64,000 bases of DNA, from assembly GCA_012656075.1 (NCBI GenBank), contig JAAKBF010000229.1, positions 1 through 64,000 on the forward strand. The letters are read 5' to 3'. The notes under the pieces were generated by a model, which worked only from the letters and a program-made list of their open reading frames with translations, made no database searches and was not told the origin of the DNA. Positions 34,653 to 45,632 of the stretch are shown one piece after another. Numbering within the stretch: the first letter of the stretch is position 1; every line of letters begins with the position of its first letter. The stretch comes from Phytophthora hibernalis. Taxonomy: Eukaryota; Oomycota; Peronosporomycetes; Peronosporales; Peronosporaceae. A program made the position numbers and the translations under genes.

Positions 34653-35371
34653 ATGTCGGGATACAGCAAGACAGTCGGGGGCAAGCTGCAGCTGAAGGGC
34701 GGGCTATCACTCTCGGGCGCGAAGAAGCACAAGAAGAAGAAGAGCCACGACAGCAAGAAGCGCGCGCGCGACGACGGCTCTGGCGCCTCGGAGACGCCTG
34801 CGACGCCCTTTGAGCTGGTCAAAAGCAGAGGCTCCGGCCGTCTGCTGAGCTCCGGCACCACGTTGATGGGCCAAGTGGGCGCCAAGTTCCTCCAGGAGCT
34901 GCACGTGGGCGACGCCATCGTGATTCAGCACCCGACGTCGCTCGTGGAGGAGACGCGGATCGTGCGGATGGTGTTGAGTGACGTCTCAGCCAGCGTCAGC
35001 TCCGCGTTCAGCTCGGACCTGGTGTCGTCCACCCCTTCTACTACATCCAGGCCCCTCCAGAGGAGGAGCAGCAGCAGAATGAAGAGCAGGAGAAGAAGAA
35101 GAAGCGCAACATGGACGAGAAGACGGCGTTCGGCACCTATGCCGGCGGCACGGAGAAGGGGGACAGTACACGTACCGAGTCAGGAAGAGCGGCGCGTACG
35201 GAGGATACGCGATTGTGAAGGAGGTGAGAAGTAGAGATGATCGAGTGGGGGTGGAGCTTTTGGCTGATGCTAGTTTTGGATGGAATTTTGCAGGATGCAG
35301 ACGTGGAGAGAAGTCGGGAGGAGCTGCTGGATCTGCGCACGAAGAGGAAGGGAGACCGATATTGCATGTGA
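34653..35371 (+). CDS. Conserved protein of unknown function, basic N-terminus, two exons
   Basis: Start ATG at 34,653; exon 1 34,653-35,223, intron 35,224-35,293 (GTGAGA...TTTGCAG), exon 2 35,294-35,371. About 216 aa. The N-terminus (SGYSKTVGGKLQLKGGLSL followed by KKHKKKK) resembles the start of FAM32A-like nuclear proteins. The remainder looks different: a beta-rich middle part with HVGDAIVIQHPTSLVEETR and VRMVLSD, and an end motif SREELLDLRTKRKGDRYC. Two one-base deletions in homopolymers, near 35,032 (C-run) and 35,157 (G-run), break the frame. Adding them back gives 573 nt in exon 1, an integral number of codons that runs into exon 2. I read them as base errors. Function not assigned; nuclear location is suggested only by the lysine-rich stretch. 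Confidence 0.7.
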
Positions 35372-36514
35372 TCGAGGCTAAGAAGAGGACTTTGCAACGA
35401 TGCTTCTTACGATGTTTTCACGTTGGCGATACACTCGCGATTCGCACCTCGTGTCACTGACGTGGTTGTTCAAGGTTGAATTGTGCGGCTCTCCGAATAC
35501 TGCAAATATACGGAAATATTAGTACGGAATAATTTATTTTACGCTGATCCGAAAAAACGGAATAACTTACGGAAGGACATTTTTACTGTAGTACAATTTA
35601 TTTTTACAGGTATTTACGCCTTTTACGGTAATAATCTTTTACGCTTGGCAGTTCTTTGACATCTCGTACGACGAGCATGCTCACTCCAATGCCGCGATAG
35701 AGGCCCCGCAAGTGCTGCAAACTGCATCGATAGAGCGTCAGCGGAATACACTTCGTGTAGCCCGTATCACCCAGCAGCAGTAACCACCTGAATGCGCGCA
35801 GGTTGAGCTGTGACGCGATGGAGGTACCAAGAAATCACTGGTTGGGAGCCCTCTTCATAGTCCACCAACTTGTTATCAAACTCTTTACTCTTTGCATCAA
35901 ATACGCTCATTTTCGCTTCACCGCCACGGTATTCTCCCCATTCGACTTGAAATGCTTCTGTTTTTCAAGGTGAACCGTCGTTTTGGGGGCAGCGACCGTG
36001 GCGAAAGTTGTAAACGCGTAGCTGTACTGTTTACCTTTACTACTTACCAAATACACGTTGCCATCTTGTACTTGGAATATCTTCAATATACTGAATAATT
36101 TATTTGTGCATTGTCCAAAGTTCCGCGGAATTACTTATTGTAGCGAAGACTCGAAATGATATTGCAGCGCCATTTTCGGAGGGCCTGCTTGTGACCCAAT
36201 CTAGTCTGCAAACGATCGTCACGACATCAGGTCTACGTGTGGTTGTCGCTCGACTCCTCGAAAGTCACTTGTATTTGGATGACTCTAATGGTGACACATC
36301 TCAATTGAGATTTACCAGCATTTATTGTTTCGCGTGTGCCGCTACGGTGTGCTTCTGCCAGTGAACCAACATTTCAGGCGAATCAACCAAGGGCAGCAGG
36401 CGGGATTGTAAGTATTAATACCGGTATCCTGCATTTCTATCATTGTGATTGGAATCTTTTAAAATATGGGACAAAATCTCCAAGTTGCCATATTCTAGTT
36501 TCAGACATTTGAAG
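35372..36514. other. A/T-rich intergenic region with repeat fragments
   Basis: Low-complexity stretches with repeated TTACGG/ACGGAAT motifs occur at 35,500-35,640. GAATAATTTATTT occurs twice in direct orientation, at 35,527-35,539 and 36,093-36,105, which could mark the ends of a small non-autonomous element. A weak coding-like stretch on minus is listed separately. Confidence 0.4.
35605..35970 (-). pseudogene. Unidentified coding-like relic
   Basis: Reading leftward, one frame gives EAFQVEWGEYRGGEAKMSVF and VDYEEGSQPVISWYLHRV, and after a frame change GDTGYTKCIPLTLYRCSL and GIGVSMLVVRDVKELPS. The composition looks protein-like but I do not recognise the family. There is no start codon context and no intact frame. 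It may be part of a decayed element with the flanking A/T-rich repeats. Confidence 0.25.
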
Positions 36515-37537
36515 ATGCAGTCCGCCCAGAAAGCTGTGAGTGCCGCGAGCGATGCCTCCCGCCTGCGCAAGTTCCTGGAGGCCGGTCGTGGCAAGACGAT
36601 AGTGTTGACGGGCGCTGGCATCTCCACGGACTCTGGAATCCCCGACTACCGCGGGCCCAACGGCGTGTACAACCGCAACAAGGACTTTCGCCCCATCCAA
36701 TTCCAGGAGGTCGGTCGTCCTCTGCGTTGCTTCGTGCATTACCCCTTAGAATTTACTAACCCTCAGTTGGCTGTCCACAGTTCATTGGAGCTCACACGTA
36801 CCGTCAACGCTACTGGGCGCGCAGTTTCTTGGGTTGGCCCAAGATCCTCAACACGCAGCCCAACGGCTCCCACCGCGCGCTCGCGGAGCTGCAACGAGCT
36901 GGCGCCGTCTCCAGCATCTTGACGCAGAACGTGGACCGCCTACACACCAAGAGCGGCTCGCTCGGCGTCGTGGAGATGCACGGGTCGCTGCATGAGGTGG
37001 AGTGCCAGGGCTGTGGTGACGTGACGTCCCGTCAGAGCTACCAGGAAGCTCTGGGGAGCTCAACCCCGACATTGCTCAGTGGTCGAGCGACCACCCAGAC
37101 AAAGAAACGGGTGATGTGGCATCCAGTGACAAAGTGAACCCTGACGGCGACGTCGACATCTCGTGGAACTACGATGCCTTTGTCTATCCTGCGTGCGGCA
37201 AGTGCGGCGGCATCGTGAAGCCTAGGTACGTAGTCTGTCGTCTTGATACGAAGACGTGAAGCTAATTTGTGTTCTTAGAGTGGTGTTCTTCGGTGAGAAC
37301 ATGCCGGCAACCACGCGAACGACGGCGTTGGAGAGGGTGGGCGATGCCAACGCGGTACTGGTAGTTGGGTCGTCGTTGAAGGTGTTCTCGGCCATGCGCC
37401 TCATCAACCATGCTCTCACCCGCAAGATCCCGATCGCCATCGTGAACTTGGGACCCACGCGCGCCGACGAGCTGTGTGATTTGCGCATCGACACGCCTTG
37501 CACGAGTCTCCTCACTGAGGTTGCAGGCCTGTATTAA
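36515..37537 (+). CDS. Sirtuin, class II (SIRT4-like) NAD-dependent deacylase
   Basis: Start ATG at 36,515; exons 36,515-36,709, 36,781-37,225 and 37,279-37,537, introns of 71 and 53 bp. About 299 aa, normal for SIRT4. The NAD site shows GAGIST and GIPDYR (about residues 32-45), the SIRT4-like RPIQ and RQRYWARSFLGWP follow, then TQNVDRLH and the catalytic His in VEMHGSLH. The zinc site has two CxxC pairs (CQGCG and CGKCGG), followed by VVFFGE, VVGSSL and the C-terminal IVNLGPTRAD. One G is missing near 37,057 in exon 2; with it the exons total exactly 300 codons. SIRT4 enzymes act in mitochondria on acylated lysines. No strong targeting peptide is obvious beyond a short alkaline N-terminus, so localisation is inferred from the family. 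The next gene on the right is convergent, only 219 bp away. Confidence 0.9.
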
Positions 37538-37756
37538 CGCTAATAGATCATTTAACTGTGTCGGAGTCGAGTTGTCAAACATCATGAAAACGCAAACAAT
37601 TGAATGACGGCAGCAAAGCATTCGCTGGCATTAAACGAAGGATGAAACACGCCGTGAGAACTTCGGTCGTCGAATATCTTACACACGCAAAACGCATCGT
37701 AAGGCTCGCAAAAAGAACTAAGCACTTGCGAGTCGTCACATCTTGCAGATGGTAAC

Positions 37757-39484
37757 TTAGCTCCACACAGTGCGAGTCGGCAGGTTCGAAGTAGATGCAC
37801 CAGCAGGCAGGGTCGGCTTTGCAACGCTTCCGGAGCTCGCAGAGTTGAGAGATGCCACTCGCTGCGCAAGCCAGCTAGGTCCTGTAGACTTTGTCGTTTC
37901 TTCCTTTTCCACTACTTCAACCTTGGGCGTGGCCGTAACCTCGGCTCCAGCCTTCTCGGGCTCTGCCGGCATGGCCTCAGCCTCAGCCTTCACAGGTACT
38001 GGTGTCGTAGGCTCCGGCTGGGCGGGGACATCGAGCTCAACCGTCTTAGGCTCCGGCTTCGGCGATGTCTTTTCGCTTTTCGCCTTGTCAGCTTCGGCAG
38101 CCGCAGTTGCAGCCGTGTCGAAGCGGTAAGTGACCGATGCCGATCGATCGAACGGGAGACGCTCCATCACCGACTGACTGCCATGCGCCAGTACCGGCAC
38201 AGCAGTCGCAGCCTCGCGCAGCTGAGCCTCCGAGAACTGCCGAAGATTCACGGTGGACTCCTTCACACCAAGACGCGGACCGTCGTACTCGGGCATGGTC
38301 TTTTGGATAGTGCGGCCTAGGGCATGGATGCACTGCACGACCTGTCCGAGATTCTTCTGGTTGTACAGATCCACCGTCTCGAACAGCTCAAACTCGGCCA
38401 CGCCGATGCTGCGGCACGCACGCACAAAGCTGCTCACGTTCTCCATCTGCTTGAAAGGCATGGATGACGTCTGAATCTTGGGAATAAGTCCGGGCTTGAT
38501 CTTGTTCATCAGCGTGCACAGCATGACGCCGTCCTTGAGGCTGTCACCGAAGCCCGCCAAGAAGTTCTCGCCCAGCACCGCCTCAATCCACGCCTGTGCC
38601 TCTTCCTCAGCCGTGGGTCCGGTACTAGCAGCCGCGCTGTTCAATCCTGGAATCGATGACGCGACCTTCTTCCCGTTCAGCGAGGCGTTGTCCACTCCCT
38701 CCGACAGCTCAGCAACAGTCGCAGCGACCTCCTCCTGCGTCGGTACGTGCTTGCCAGTAGGCGACATCTCGCCTTCAGGCTGCGAGTCGAAGGTCGTGAG
38801 TTTGTCCGCCTTACGGAAGCGGGAGAGCTGCTCGATCTTCTCGGCCGACGGAGGTGGCGGCGGAGGCGGCGCGCGGTACCCGCTCTGGGCCGCGTCCGCG
38901 CCCAGCATGACATTGTTGGAGTGGGACGTCGTCTGGCGCTTCATAGTGCGGAAGCTGCCCAGCGTCTGCTGCGCCGGAATGTTCCTGCCGCCCGCGAGTT
39001 GGTCGGCCGTGAAGGCGCGTTGGTTCTTGCTGCTTTCGCGGACGCCGAGCGTGGGACCCTTAAAGTCCGGGTAGTTGCGCTGCACTGCGCGGCCCAGCGC
39101 GAAGACGCAGCGCACGACGTTGCCCAAGTCCTTGAGCTCGAACAGGTCCACGGTCTCGAACAGGTCGAACTCGTTCACGCCCATGACGCGGCAGGCCTTG
39201 AGAAACGCCGACACGTTCTCCATGAGCTTGAAGGGCATCTTGGACTTGGTCTCCACGCGCTTCACGATGTCTGGGTGGATCTTATTGGCCACGGAGCACA
39301 GTACGACGCCGTCCCGCAGGCCCTCACCGAAGTCGTCGCCGATCGGCAGCTGTGAGATGCTCTCGAGCCAAACGCGCGCCTCGTTCTCCATATCGTAGTC
39401 GTAGCGCTCGGCCGCCTTACGGGCCAGCTCTGCGTCCAGGCCGAAGCCGCCGCCGCGGGCCTGTACAGGTGCACGGATGGACAT
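37757..39484 (-). CDS. Double calponin-homology (CH) domain actin-binding protein
   Basis: A single exon of 575 aa, intact. Two CH domains of the calponin/transgelin type: residues about 31-138 (ARVWLESI, LRDGVVLCSVANKIHP, MENVSAFLKACR, LFETVDLFELKDLGNVVRC) and about 295-402 (AQAWIEAVLG, LKDGVMLCTLMNKIKP, MENVSSFVRACR, LFETVDLYNQKNLGQVVQC). Each is followed by the same short motif, GPxLGVxES, so the CH-plus-motif unit has been duplicated. Between them are a proline run (PPPPPPP) and acidic sequence; the C-terminal 130 residues are proline/glutamate/lysine-rich and probably disordered. Such proteins bind or bundle actin filaments in the cytoplasm. No membrane segment or enzyme domain. It is convergent with the sirtuin gene. 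Confidence 0.92.
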   Translation of the reverse strand: MSIRAPVQARGGGFGLDAELARKAAERYDYDMENEARVWLESISQLPIGDDFGEGLRDGVVLCSVANKIHPDIVKRVETKSKMPFKLMENVSAFLKACRVMGVNEFDLFETVDLFELKDLGNVVRCVFALGRAVQRNYPDFKGPTLGVRESSKNQRAFTADQLAGGRNIPAQQTLGSFRTMKRQTTSHSNNVMLGADAAQSGYRAPPPPPPPSAEKIEQLSRFRKADKLTTFDSQPEGEMSPTGKHVPTQEEVAATVAELSEGVDNASLNGKKVASSIPGLNSAAASTGPTAEEEAQAWIEAVLGENFLAGFGDSLKDGVMLCTLMNKIKPGLIPKIQTSSMPFKQMENVSSFVRACRSIGVAEFELFETVDLYNQKNLGQVVQCIHALGRTIQKTMPEYDGPRLGVKESTVNLRQFSEAQLREAATAVPVLAHGSQSVMERLPFDRSASVTYRFDTAATAAAEADKAKSEKTSPKPEPKTVELDVPAQPEPTTPVPVKAEAEAMPAEPEKAGAEVTATPKVEVVEKEETTKSTGPSWLAQRVASLNSASSGSVAKPTLPAGASTSNLPTRTVWS

Positions 39485-40048
39485 GCTGCTGGAGGGTTTG
39501 CTGCTTCTTGGACTGCGCGCTAGAGGTTCAATCGGGGAATGAGGCTCTCGATAGAGTCGGCCGACGGCGCTGATTGGCAGAGTACAGTGCTCTCCTTCAG
39601 TCTGAAAGAACCCATGAACTAATATTCCTTCTATATCTACTTTAAACGTTGGAGTGAATCAAGATATTCGTCCCCGTGATACTGGATGTTTACCCAACTG
39701 TGTACAATACACCACACTGTCATATTGAAGGGCTGAGCTGTACCAGCTAGATGCACAGATACTTTCGTGCGATTCGACCACAAGGTTCACCACCACAAGC
39801 TGTTGCCTCTATCCATACCGCTACACTGGCCGCATGCCACGAGGCACGAGGACGGCCGCCAATAAGCCCCGCAGCTGCTCCGACACCATTCCGGCGTCTG
39901 CCTATTCCACGCAGCAACTCGAACGAAATGGTAATCATGCAATTGTGTTACCCGTAAGCCCGACGGCTTCAACTTGGCAAGTGTCGCTGCTCTACATGTA
40001 GACGCTGCAGCTAATGTATGTAGACGGATAGATAAGTCAGCCAGCTAC
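39485..40048. other. Intergenic, no gene recognised
   Basis: 5' region of the CH-domain gene and 3' region of the anoctamin gene. Short open frames on both strands lack coding character. Confidence 0.5.
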
Positions 40049-42827
40049 TCAGACGTCGTCCTGATTCGAGTGCGGCGTCGACTCCCAGGCCTGTGCCAGC
40101 CGCTTGGTCGACAGCAGCGGCTCCTTCTCCTCTTTCGATCCGATGAATGCACTGCCACGCTGCGAGACTCCAACGGGCGTCGTAGGGCCGCTCACGACTG
40201 TGGCCGTGTACAAGCTGTTAGTGCTGCCACCACGAGCTGGCAGAGCTGCCGAAGAGGCCAGCGAAGTGGCGGTCGCGCTCGCCTTCTTCGCCGCACGCTG
40301 GTATAGCTTCGACTTGAAGGCGTACTCCTGACGCAGCATGTCCAGCTGCACCTTCCCGGGACGCTACGGATGATCTTCCAAAAAGACCAGATCAGCAACA
40401 GTGACAGATGCTCACTCACGAGGATCATGACCATGCGCGTGGTGAGCGAGAAGCAGGCGAAGTCCGGGCCGAAGCGGAAGTGCGAGAAGTCGCCGCCCAT
40501 GGCGTCCGAGATCTGCTTCGAGCAAGTGGGCGAGTAGAACTCCATGGCACCCGTGGAGATGAAAATAAGGCCGATGTTGACGACCACGCCCGTGAGTGCG
40601 AGAACATGAAGCATGCTGTGCCACTCGCCAATGCCGCTGGCCTTGCGTGGAAATGGACGTCGGTTGGTTCGGCACAAACGGAAGCCATCGCCACGGGTCT
40701 TGAGCGCGTTCACGATCATACACGCAGCAGGCATGAGCGGCCACAGCATGGAGAACATGACCACGAAGCCGAACTGAACCGTCATGTGGTGGTAGTCATC
40801 GTACGGGTCATAGTTCTCTTGCTTGCTCTCGAACAGTATTGCGCTCGCCTTCGCGTTGAGCAGCTCCACCTCACGCTCGCTGTTCTCCAGATACCGTGCC
40901 GATGACCGATTCAGTAGGTGCGCCAGATTATCGCTATTGCGAGCAGTAGTGTTGTTATCTCGGTTGATCGGCTCGTGACTGCGCACATTATCGGAGTCCT
41001 CGTTTCGGTACGACATTTCGGCGAGCAGACGTCGCTCGCCTTGGGCCTTGACCATTGCCATAACCTTGCGGTCAGTGCCCCGAAGTCGTTGCTTGTAGTG
41101 CTTACGGTGTATCCACGGGACGGCCACGGCAATGAGCAAGTTCAATAACTGCGTGATAATGATGGGCGTGAGGAACAAGGTCTCCAAGTCGAGGTGGTTG
41201 ATGTCGAAGGTTACCCAACCACGGCATGGAGTACAACGCGTTTCACGAATCCCCAGCTCATTCCACGCTGGCGGACATGAGTCGCAATACGAGCCCGAGC
41301 GATCCATATACGACCCAAAGCAGCAGTTGGCCGGGTCCTTCCAGATCAGCGCATTAAGGAAATTGGTAATCGTATCACCAGCACCGGGAACTACATATAC
41401 GAACGCCAGCAGAAAGAACCACGTGTAGTAGTTGAGGAAGTCCATAAGGAATAACTTCCGAATCATAGACTTCTCGAACTGCTCGATTGTCTTCCAGTTT
41501 TCCCACTCCGTGAAAATGCGAGCAGCACGCGTCACAATAACACTCCACTGAATAATGTCCACGAACAATCCGTATAAGATACCACCGCCTAGGATGTAGA
41601 ACCACTGCGCCGAAAAAATCCCTCTGTCAGGGTAGCGCACTTTTAGCACCTCAAACGCGGTGATCCAGATCGCAATCACGAACATCATGATAGAGATCTG
41701 CACCATCATAAAGGTAGCCTCGGCCACATATTTCGGGTACCTCTTCCAGCTCGGGTAGTATTGGTCGGGCAAACCAGTGACTGGATTCACGAAAGCGTCA
41801 CCGCGGAATTTCGGGTTGCGGTATACAATCGTGTTGGTTTCAATGTCGTTCGCCCACATGTGATTGAGTTCACTGTTCCGGCGGGACCAAGCTTTGAGGA
41901 ACCAGTAGCTCCAGACCACCGAAATGAGAATTGCCCAGGCCACAAGCACGCGCATGTACATGGGCGTACCCATAACGCCACGCAGACACGTCAGCAGCAC
42001 TCCCAGCAGCGCGATCGGCACCAAAAACTTGTTGTAGAAATCCATGAACGCAAAGTAGTAGCCGACCTTCTCGCCAAAATGCGCTCTCACCTTCTGCAAG
42101 AAGCTCTCAGACAGAAACTCCAGCTTCTGCGTCCCGATGAACGTCTTGAGCAAGTATCTGTTGGTAGCAGGGTCGTGCACTGGGAAGATAGAGCGCACAT
42201 TCGGGTGGTCTTGCGTGATCTTGGCCGTCTCTCGGATAATGTGGTCGATCACTTGGATCCTCTCTGCAGGGGTGACAATGGGGCTGCTCAGCACCACCGA
42301 GTCCACTTCACGCGAGTTGCCACTGCGCAGCCACGTCTGGAAGCGCAGACGTCTACCGTAGATCGCCAGCGCCTCGTCGTTGCCACGGATGAGCAGCACA
42401 AAGTACTTGCTGGCCTCTTGCCGTCGGCCTCCACTCTGCTGAAATCTCCTTCCAGCACGTCAACGTCCAGGCCACTGGCCACGAGCTTCTCGATTAGTCT
42501 GCCTTCGACTCCAGCGCCAATGTCCACGGCCACGTCAGCGTCCACCGTTGTCTTCTGTTTGTCCTTCTTAACGGCTGAGCCTCTACTGGTTACAATGGCA
42601 AAGTCGTAGGTGGCGCCCTCCAGCTCCGCGCCCTTGAGGTAGCGATACGTGCCTGGATGCACCACCATTGGCTGGCCTGGCAGCGGCGACACGGGCGACT
42701 CGAAGGTCCACTGGTCGTCCTGCAGCGCCAGACTCATGGCACCCGCCGACAGGTTCCGCTCGCTGCGGCTCTGCGTCGCTCCGGTGATCGGCACGGGCGT
42801 CACCTCGGGCGCGTCGACGTCCTCCAT
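40049..42827 (-). CDS. Anoctamin (TMEM16 family) membrane protein
   Basis: Start ATG at 42,827, stop ending at 40,049; about 926 aa after two one-base frame corrections (near 42,419, N-terminal region, and near 40,363, just after the last membrane helix); with both, the length is an integral number of codons. The N-terminal 200 residues are cytosolic. The anoctamin domain begins at FGEKVGYYFAFMDFYNKFLV, with about eight to ten hydrophobic helices through residue about 780, including VAWAILISVVWSYWFLKAW, FMMVQISIMMFVIAIWI and TWFFLLAFVYVVPG. It ends with LLLIWSFWKIIRSV. A cysteine-rich loop (CCFGSYMDRSGSYCDSC) lies mid-domain. The C-terminal tail is serine/threonine-rich. Family members are calcium-activated ion channels or lipid scramblases; which one cannot be told here. 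Shares a 192-bp upstream region with the divergent gene at 43,020. Confidence 0.88.
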
Positions 42828-43019
42828 CGAGCTCTTTCTCTGCCTTGGATCTGATCTGATTCTTAATAAGTCGGCAGTGTTTGGGACACGAAAGAGACGC
42901 TATCATTTAGATACGGTCGAATACTGCAGTTCAGTATTTTTCCTAGCGCTTTTCTTCAACATCCGCGAAGAGTCACTTCAGAAAAGTTTCTGAGACCGCA
43001 GCACGTAGACGACGATAAG
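42828..43019. promoter_or_regulatory. Divergent intergenic region, anoctamin / membrane protein
   Basis: 192 bp separate the start codons of two divergent genes, so it must contain both promoters. TTCAGTATTTTTCC at about 42,931-42,944 resembles the oomycete initiator plus flanking promoter region for the rightward gene. No TATA box seen. Confidence 0.45.
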
Positions 43020-44104
43020 ATGGCAGCGAAGACGGCGGCGCTCGAAGCAGCCCACAACCTTCACAACCAGGCAGAGAGCGACTCCGAGAGCGAGTACGAG
43101 ATCCTGTACCCTGGAGACGAGGCCACGCAGGAGATCCTTAGCGACAGCGACTTCTACACTGCCTTCATGCCCAGCACCGACACCTTGTCCGAGTCTGTGC
43201 TGCATTTCTGTGGGAGTTTCCCGTGCGTATGGCGCCTCTGGTGGCGGCGGCGCTGGTGCAGCGCTTCACGGACGTGCGCTTCAACTGGGCCACCAAGACG
43301 CTGCAGTCGTTCCTGGAGGTCGTGTGCTGGGCCAGCGTCTCGTACGCGACCTACTCGCTCTACGGTGACGTGTTGCTGGCCTTTGAAGTCGGTACGTTCG
43401 TGGGCGCCATCATGTCCGTCTGTGACGAGATTGTGCTGCAGTTTGTGCGCGGCCTGGCGCGAGTGATCCGCAACCAGCCTGGGGGCGGAGACTTGCTGCA
43501 ACGACTCGGCTTTGACGTGCCGAAGAACGGGAAGGCACCCACGGACGGCCAGGAGGTCGCACTCATCAAGAACTTGGTGTTCGGCTACCTCGGCGTCGTG
43601 GCCGTGCGGTCGTTGTGGGAAAACTACCACGACGTCAAGTTCTTTGCACTGCTGACGGCGTGCACGGGGGTGGCCTTCGTGGTCACGGCCGAGTTCTGCT
43701 GTCTGTGGCTGCCGACAAGACGGGTGGGCGTGACGCTGCAGTCGCGGTTCACGCAAGTGCAACGGAACTGGGAGGAGCACGGAATCCGGTCCTTGGTGGA
43801 GATGCTTTGCTGGACGCTGTCGACGAGCTGCCTGTACTACAACTCTGAGGACTTCTGGTGGGCCTTCCGGGTGGGTACGTTGGTCGCTGTGGGCGTGAGT
43901 CTGAGCTCGGGACTCGACCGTCTTGCGGACATCGACATGATGCAGATCGAGAAGAACGAGTACGGCTTCTGGGAGGAGCGCGCGCTGGACGACCCGTTCA
44001 TGGCACTGGCGAGTCGCCTCGTGAAGGTTCAGCACACGCTCGAGTCGCTCGCACGCGCAGTGGAGGCTGAGGCCATGGACATGTACGAAAACTTTGGCGA
44101 GTAA
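43020..44104 (+). CDS. Multi-pass membrane protein with three two-helix repeats, unknown function
   Basis: ATG at 43,020, stop at 44,104, about 361 aa after adding one base near 43,213 (CATTTCTGTGG), where the frame shifts. The N-terminal 60 residues are acidic and soluble. Three similar units follow, each a hydrophobic helix, a short loop ending in acidic or histidine residues plus Asp, and a second helix: LQSFLEVVCWASVSYATYSL with GDVLLAFEVGTFVGAIMSV; IKNLVFGYLGVVAVRSLWE with HDVKFFALLTACTGVAFVV; IRSLVEMLCWTLSTSCLYY with EDFWWAFRVGTLVAVGVSL. RFTxVxxNW precedes the first and third. The C-terminus is amphipathic and probably cytosolic. I do not recognise the family. Six transmembrane helices are predicted by eye. 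Divergent from the anoctamin gene. Confidence 0.75.
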
Positions 44105-44458
44105 ATTAGCCCCGTCAACCACAGGAAAGTGGACGAAGAAGCCGAATCTCAATGCAAACACGGACTGTATGGTTGTGTTTTTCACGCGCAGTGTCTCTCG
44201 CCGATGTGATCACTCCAATTCTAACCAGAGGTGTTGAAGTGCAGCTTCAATCGTATGCTTACAGGTACCGTCCTTTTGCAGTTGGTGTCATCATTTCGCG
44301 TCACTTAGTCTTGAAGAAAGTAAGCACGCCAAATCCGGTGCATGCACAACTTGTGTCACATTGCAGCACGTCATTGCTGCCTCAACTCTTACCCGCTCGG
44401 ACACCACATCTCCAGCACCAGTATCCAATTTACCCCGCTAAGCACAGGTCAAGCCAAG
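44105..44458. other. Intergenic, promoter of uridine phosphorylase
   Basis: No gene. Contains TCATCATTTCGCG near 44,287, which vaguely resembles an oomycete initiator but lies some 170 bp from the start codon. Confidence 0.4.
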
Positions 44459-45384
44459 ATGGCACCCAACATGGACGCAGCCGTCGCCACCCCGCTGGCC
44501 CACGTGCAGAACAGCCACATCCACGAGATGCCCTCGGACGTGCTGTTCCACATTGGCCTCACGTGTTCACAAGAGGAGCGGCTGCAGGTGGCCAAGACCT
44601 TCGGAGACGTCAAGTTTTTCGTCACGGGCGGCAGCGCTGAGCGCATGACGAGCTTCGCGCACGCCGTGGCCAAGGAGCTGGGCATCGACGCGCCATACGG
44701 CTACGCGCTGGCCCCCATCGGCAGCACGTCTCGCTACACTCTGTACAAGGTGGGGCCCGTGCTCGTGGCCAACCACGGCATCGGCATGCCGTCCATCTCC
44801 ATCCTACTGCACGAAGTGACCAAACTGCTCGAGTACGCGGGCGCCCACGGGGCGACGTACATCCGCATGGGCACGAGCGGTGGCATCGGCGTCGAGCCCG
44901 GCACCGTCGTCATCACGTCCGAGGGGTCAACAACAAGGCCGAGTCGGTGGACGAGGTGGCTGTGCTCGGGGACACGGTGCGGCGCCCAGCAATCTGCTCG
45001 CCAGACGTGCGTGAAGAGATCGTGGCCGCCGCCAAGGACGTGGCGCTGCCCTACGCAGTGGGCAAGACGCTCAGCTGCAACGACTTCTACGAGGGCCAGG
45101 GCCGTCTGGACGGAGCCATCTGCGAGTACACGCGCGAGGACAAGATGGCCTTCCTGCACAAGCTGGCGGACGCCGGCGTGCGCAACATCGAGATGGAGGC
45201 GCGCGGCATGGCTGGCTTCTGCCACAAGCTGCGCATCCCCGTGGCTGTGGTGTGTGTGACGCTGCTCAACCGCCTGGATGGCGACCAGGTGCTCTCGAGC
45301 CACGAGACGCTGCAGGGCTTCGAGAAGCGCCCAGCCGCCGTGCTGTTGCACTACATCAAGACGAAGCTCAGCACGTCGGCCTAG
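44459..45384 (+). CDS. Uridine phosphorylase
   Basis: ATG at 44,459, stop at 45,384, about 308 aa, the length of eukaryotic uridine phosphorylases. Sequence features of the family: DVLFHIGLT near the start, DVKFFVTGGSAERM (phosphate-site region), YTLYKVGPVLVANHGIGMPS, YIRMGTSGGIGVEPG, CNDFYEGQGR, and the nucleoside-binding IEMEARGMAGFC. One G is missing from the G-run near 44,926, which breaks the frame between SEG and VNNKAES; adding it gives 309 codons. The enzyme splits uridine into uracil and ribose-1-phosphate in the cytosol for pyrimidine salvage. Neighbours are not part of that pathway. Confidence 0.9.
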
Positions 45385-45608
45385 AGATGTCCACTCCAAT
45401 ATAAATACCCCTTTTGTCATCAGAAAAGCTGCTTCAGGCCGTTGCAGACAACAGCAAACGGATTGCTCTCCGACGGCCATCAATCCAGCGCACAGCTTAA
45501 AGTCGGTTGCAACCACTTCAACTTGACGGCGGAACAGTGCTTGCACGAGAGAATAACCGCCGAATCTGACTTCACCAGCACCGCTTCTCGCCAAGCGATG
45601 GGCACTTT

Positions 45609-45614
45609 TCATTC
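45609..45614 (+). promoter_or_regulatory. Oomycete-type initiator (TCATTC) upstream of the PP2C gene
   Basis: TCATTC embedded in CTTTTCATTCTCG, 19 bp before the start codon at 45,633. Oomycete core promoters commonly have such an initiator 15-100 bp upstream of the ATG. Confidence 0.45.
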
Positions 45615-45632
45615 TCGCCGACCCAGAGCACC

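Noticed and set aside
38747..39355. 202-codon open frame on plus
   Set aside because: Antisense shadow of the CH-domain gene.
41761..42609. 282-codon open frame on plus
   Set aside because: Antisense shadow of the anoctamin gene, whose membrane helices and motifs are clear on minus.
43154..44185. 343-codon open frame on minus
   Set aside because: Antisense to the membrane-protein gene; histidine/arginine-rich shadow of a G/C-rich coding frame.
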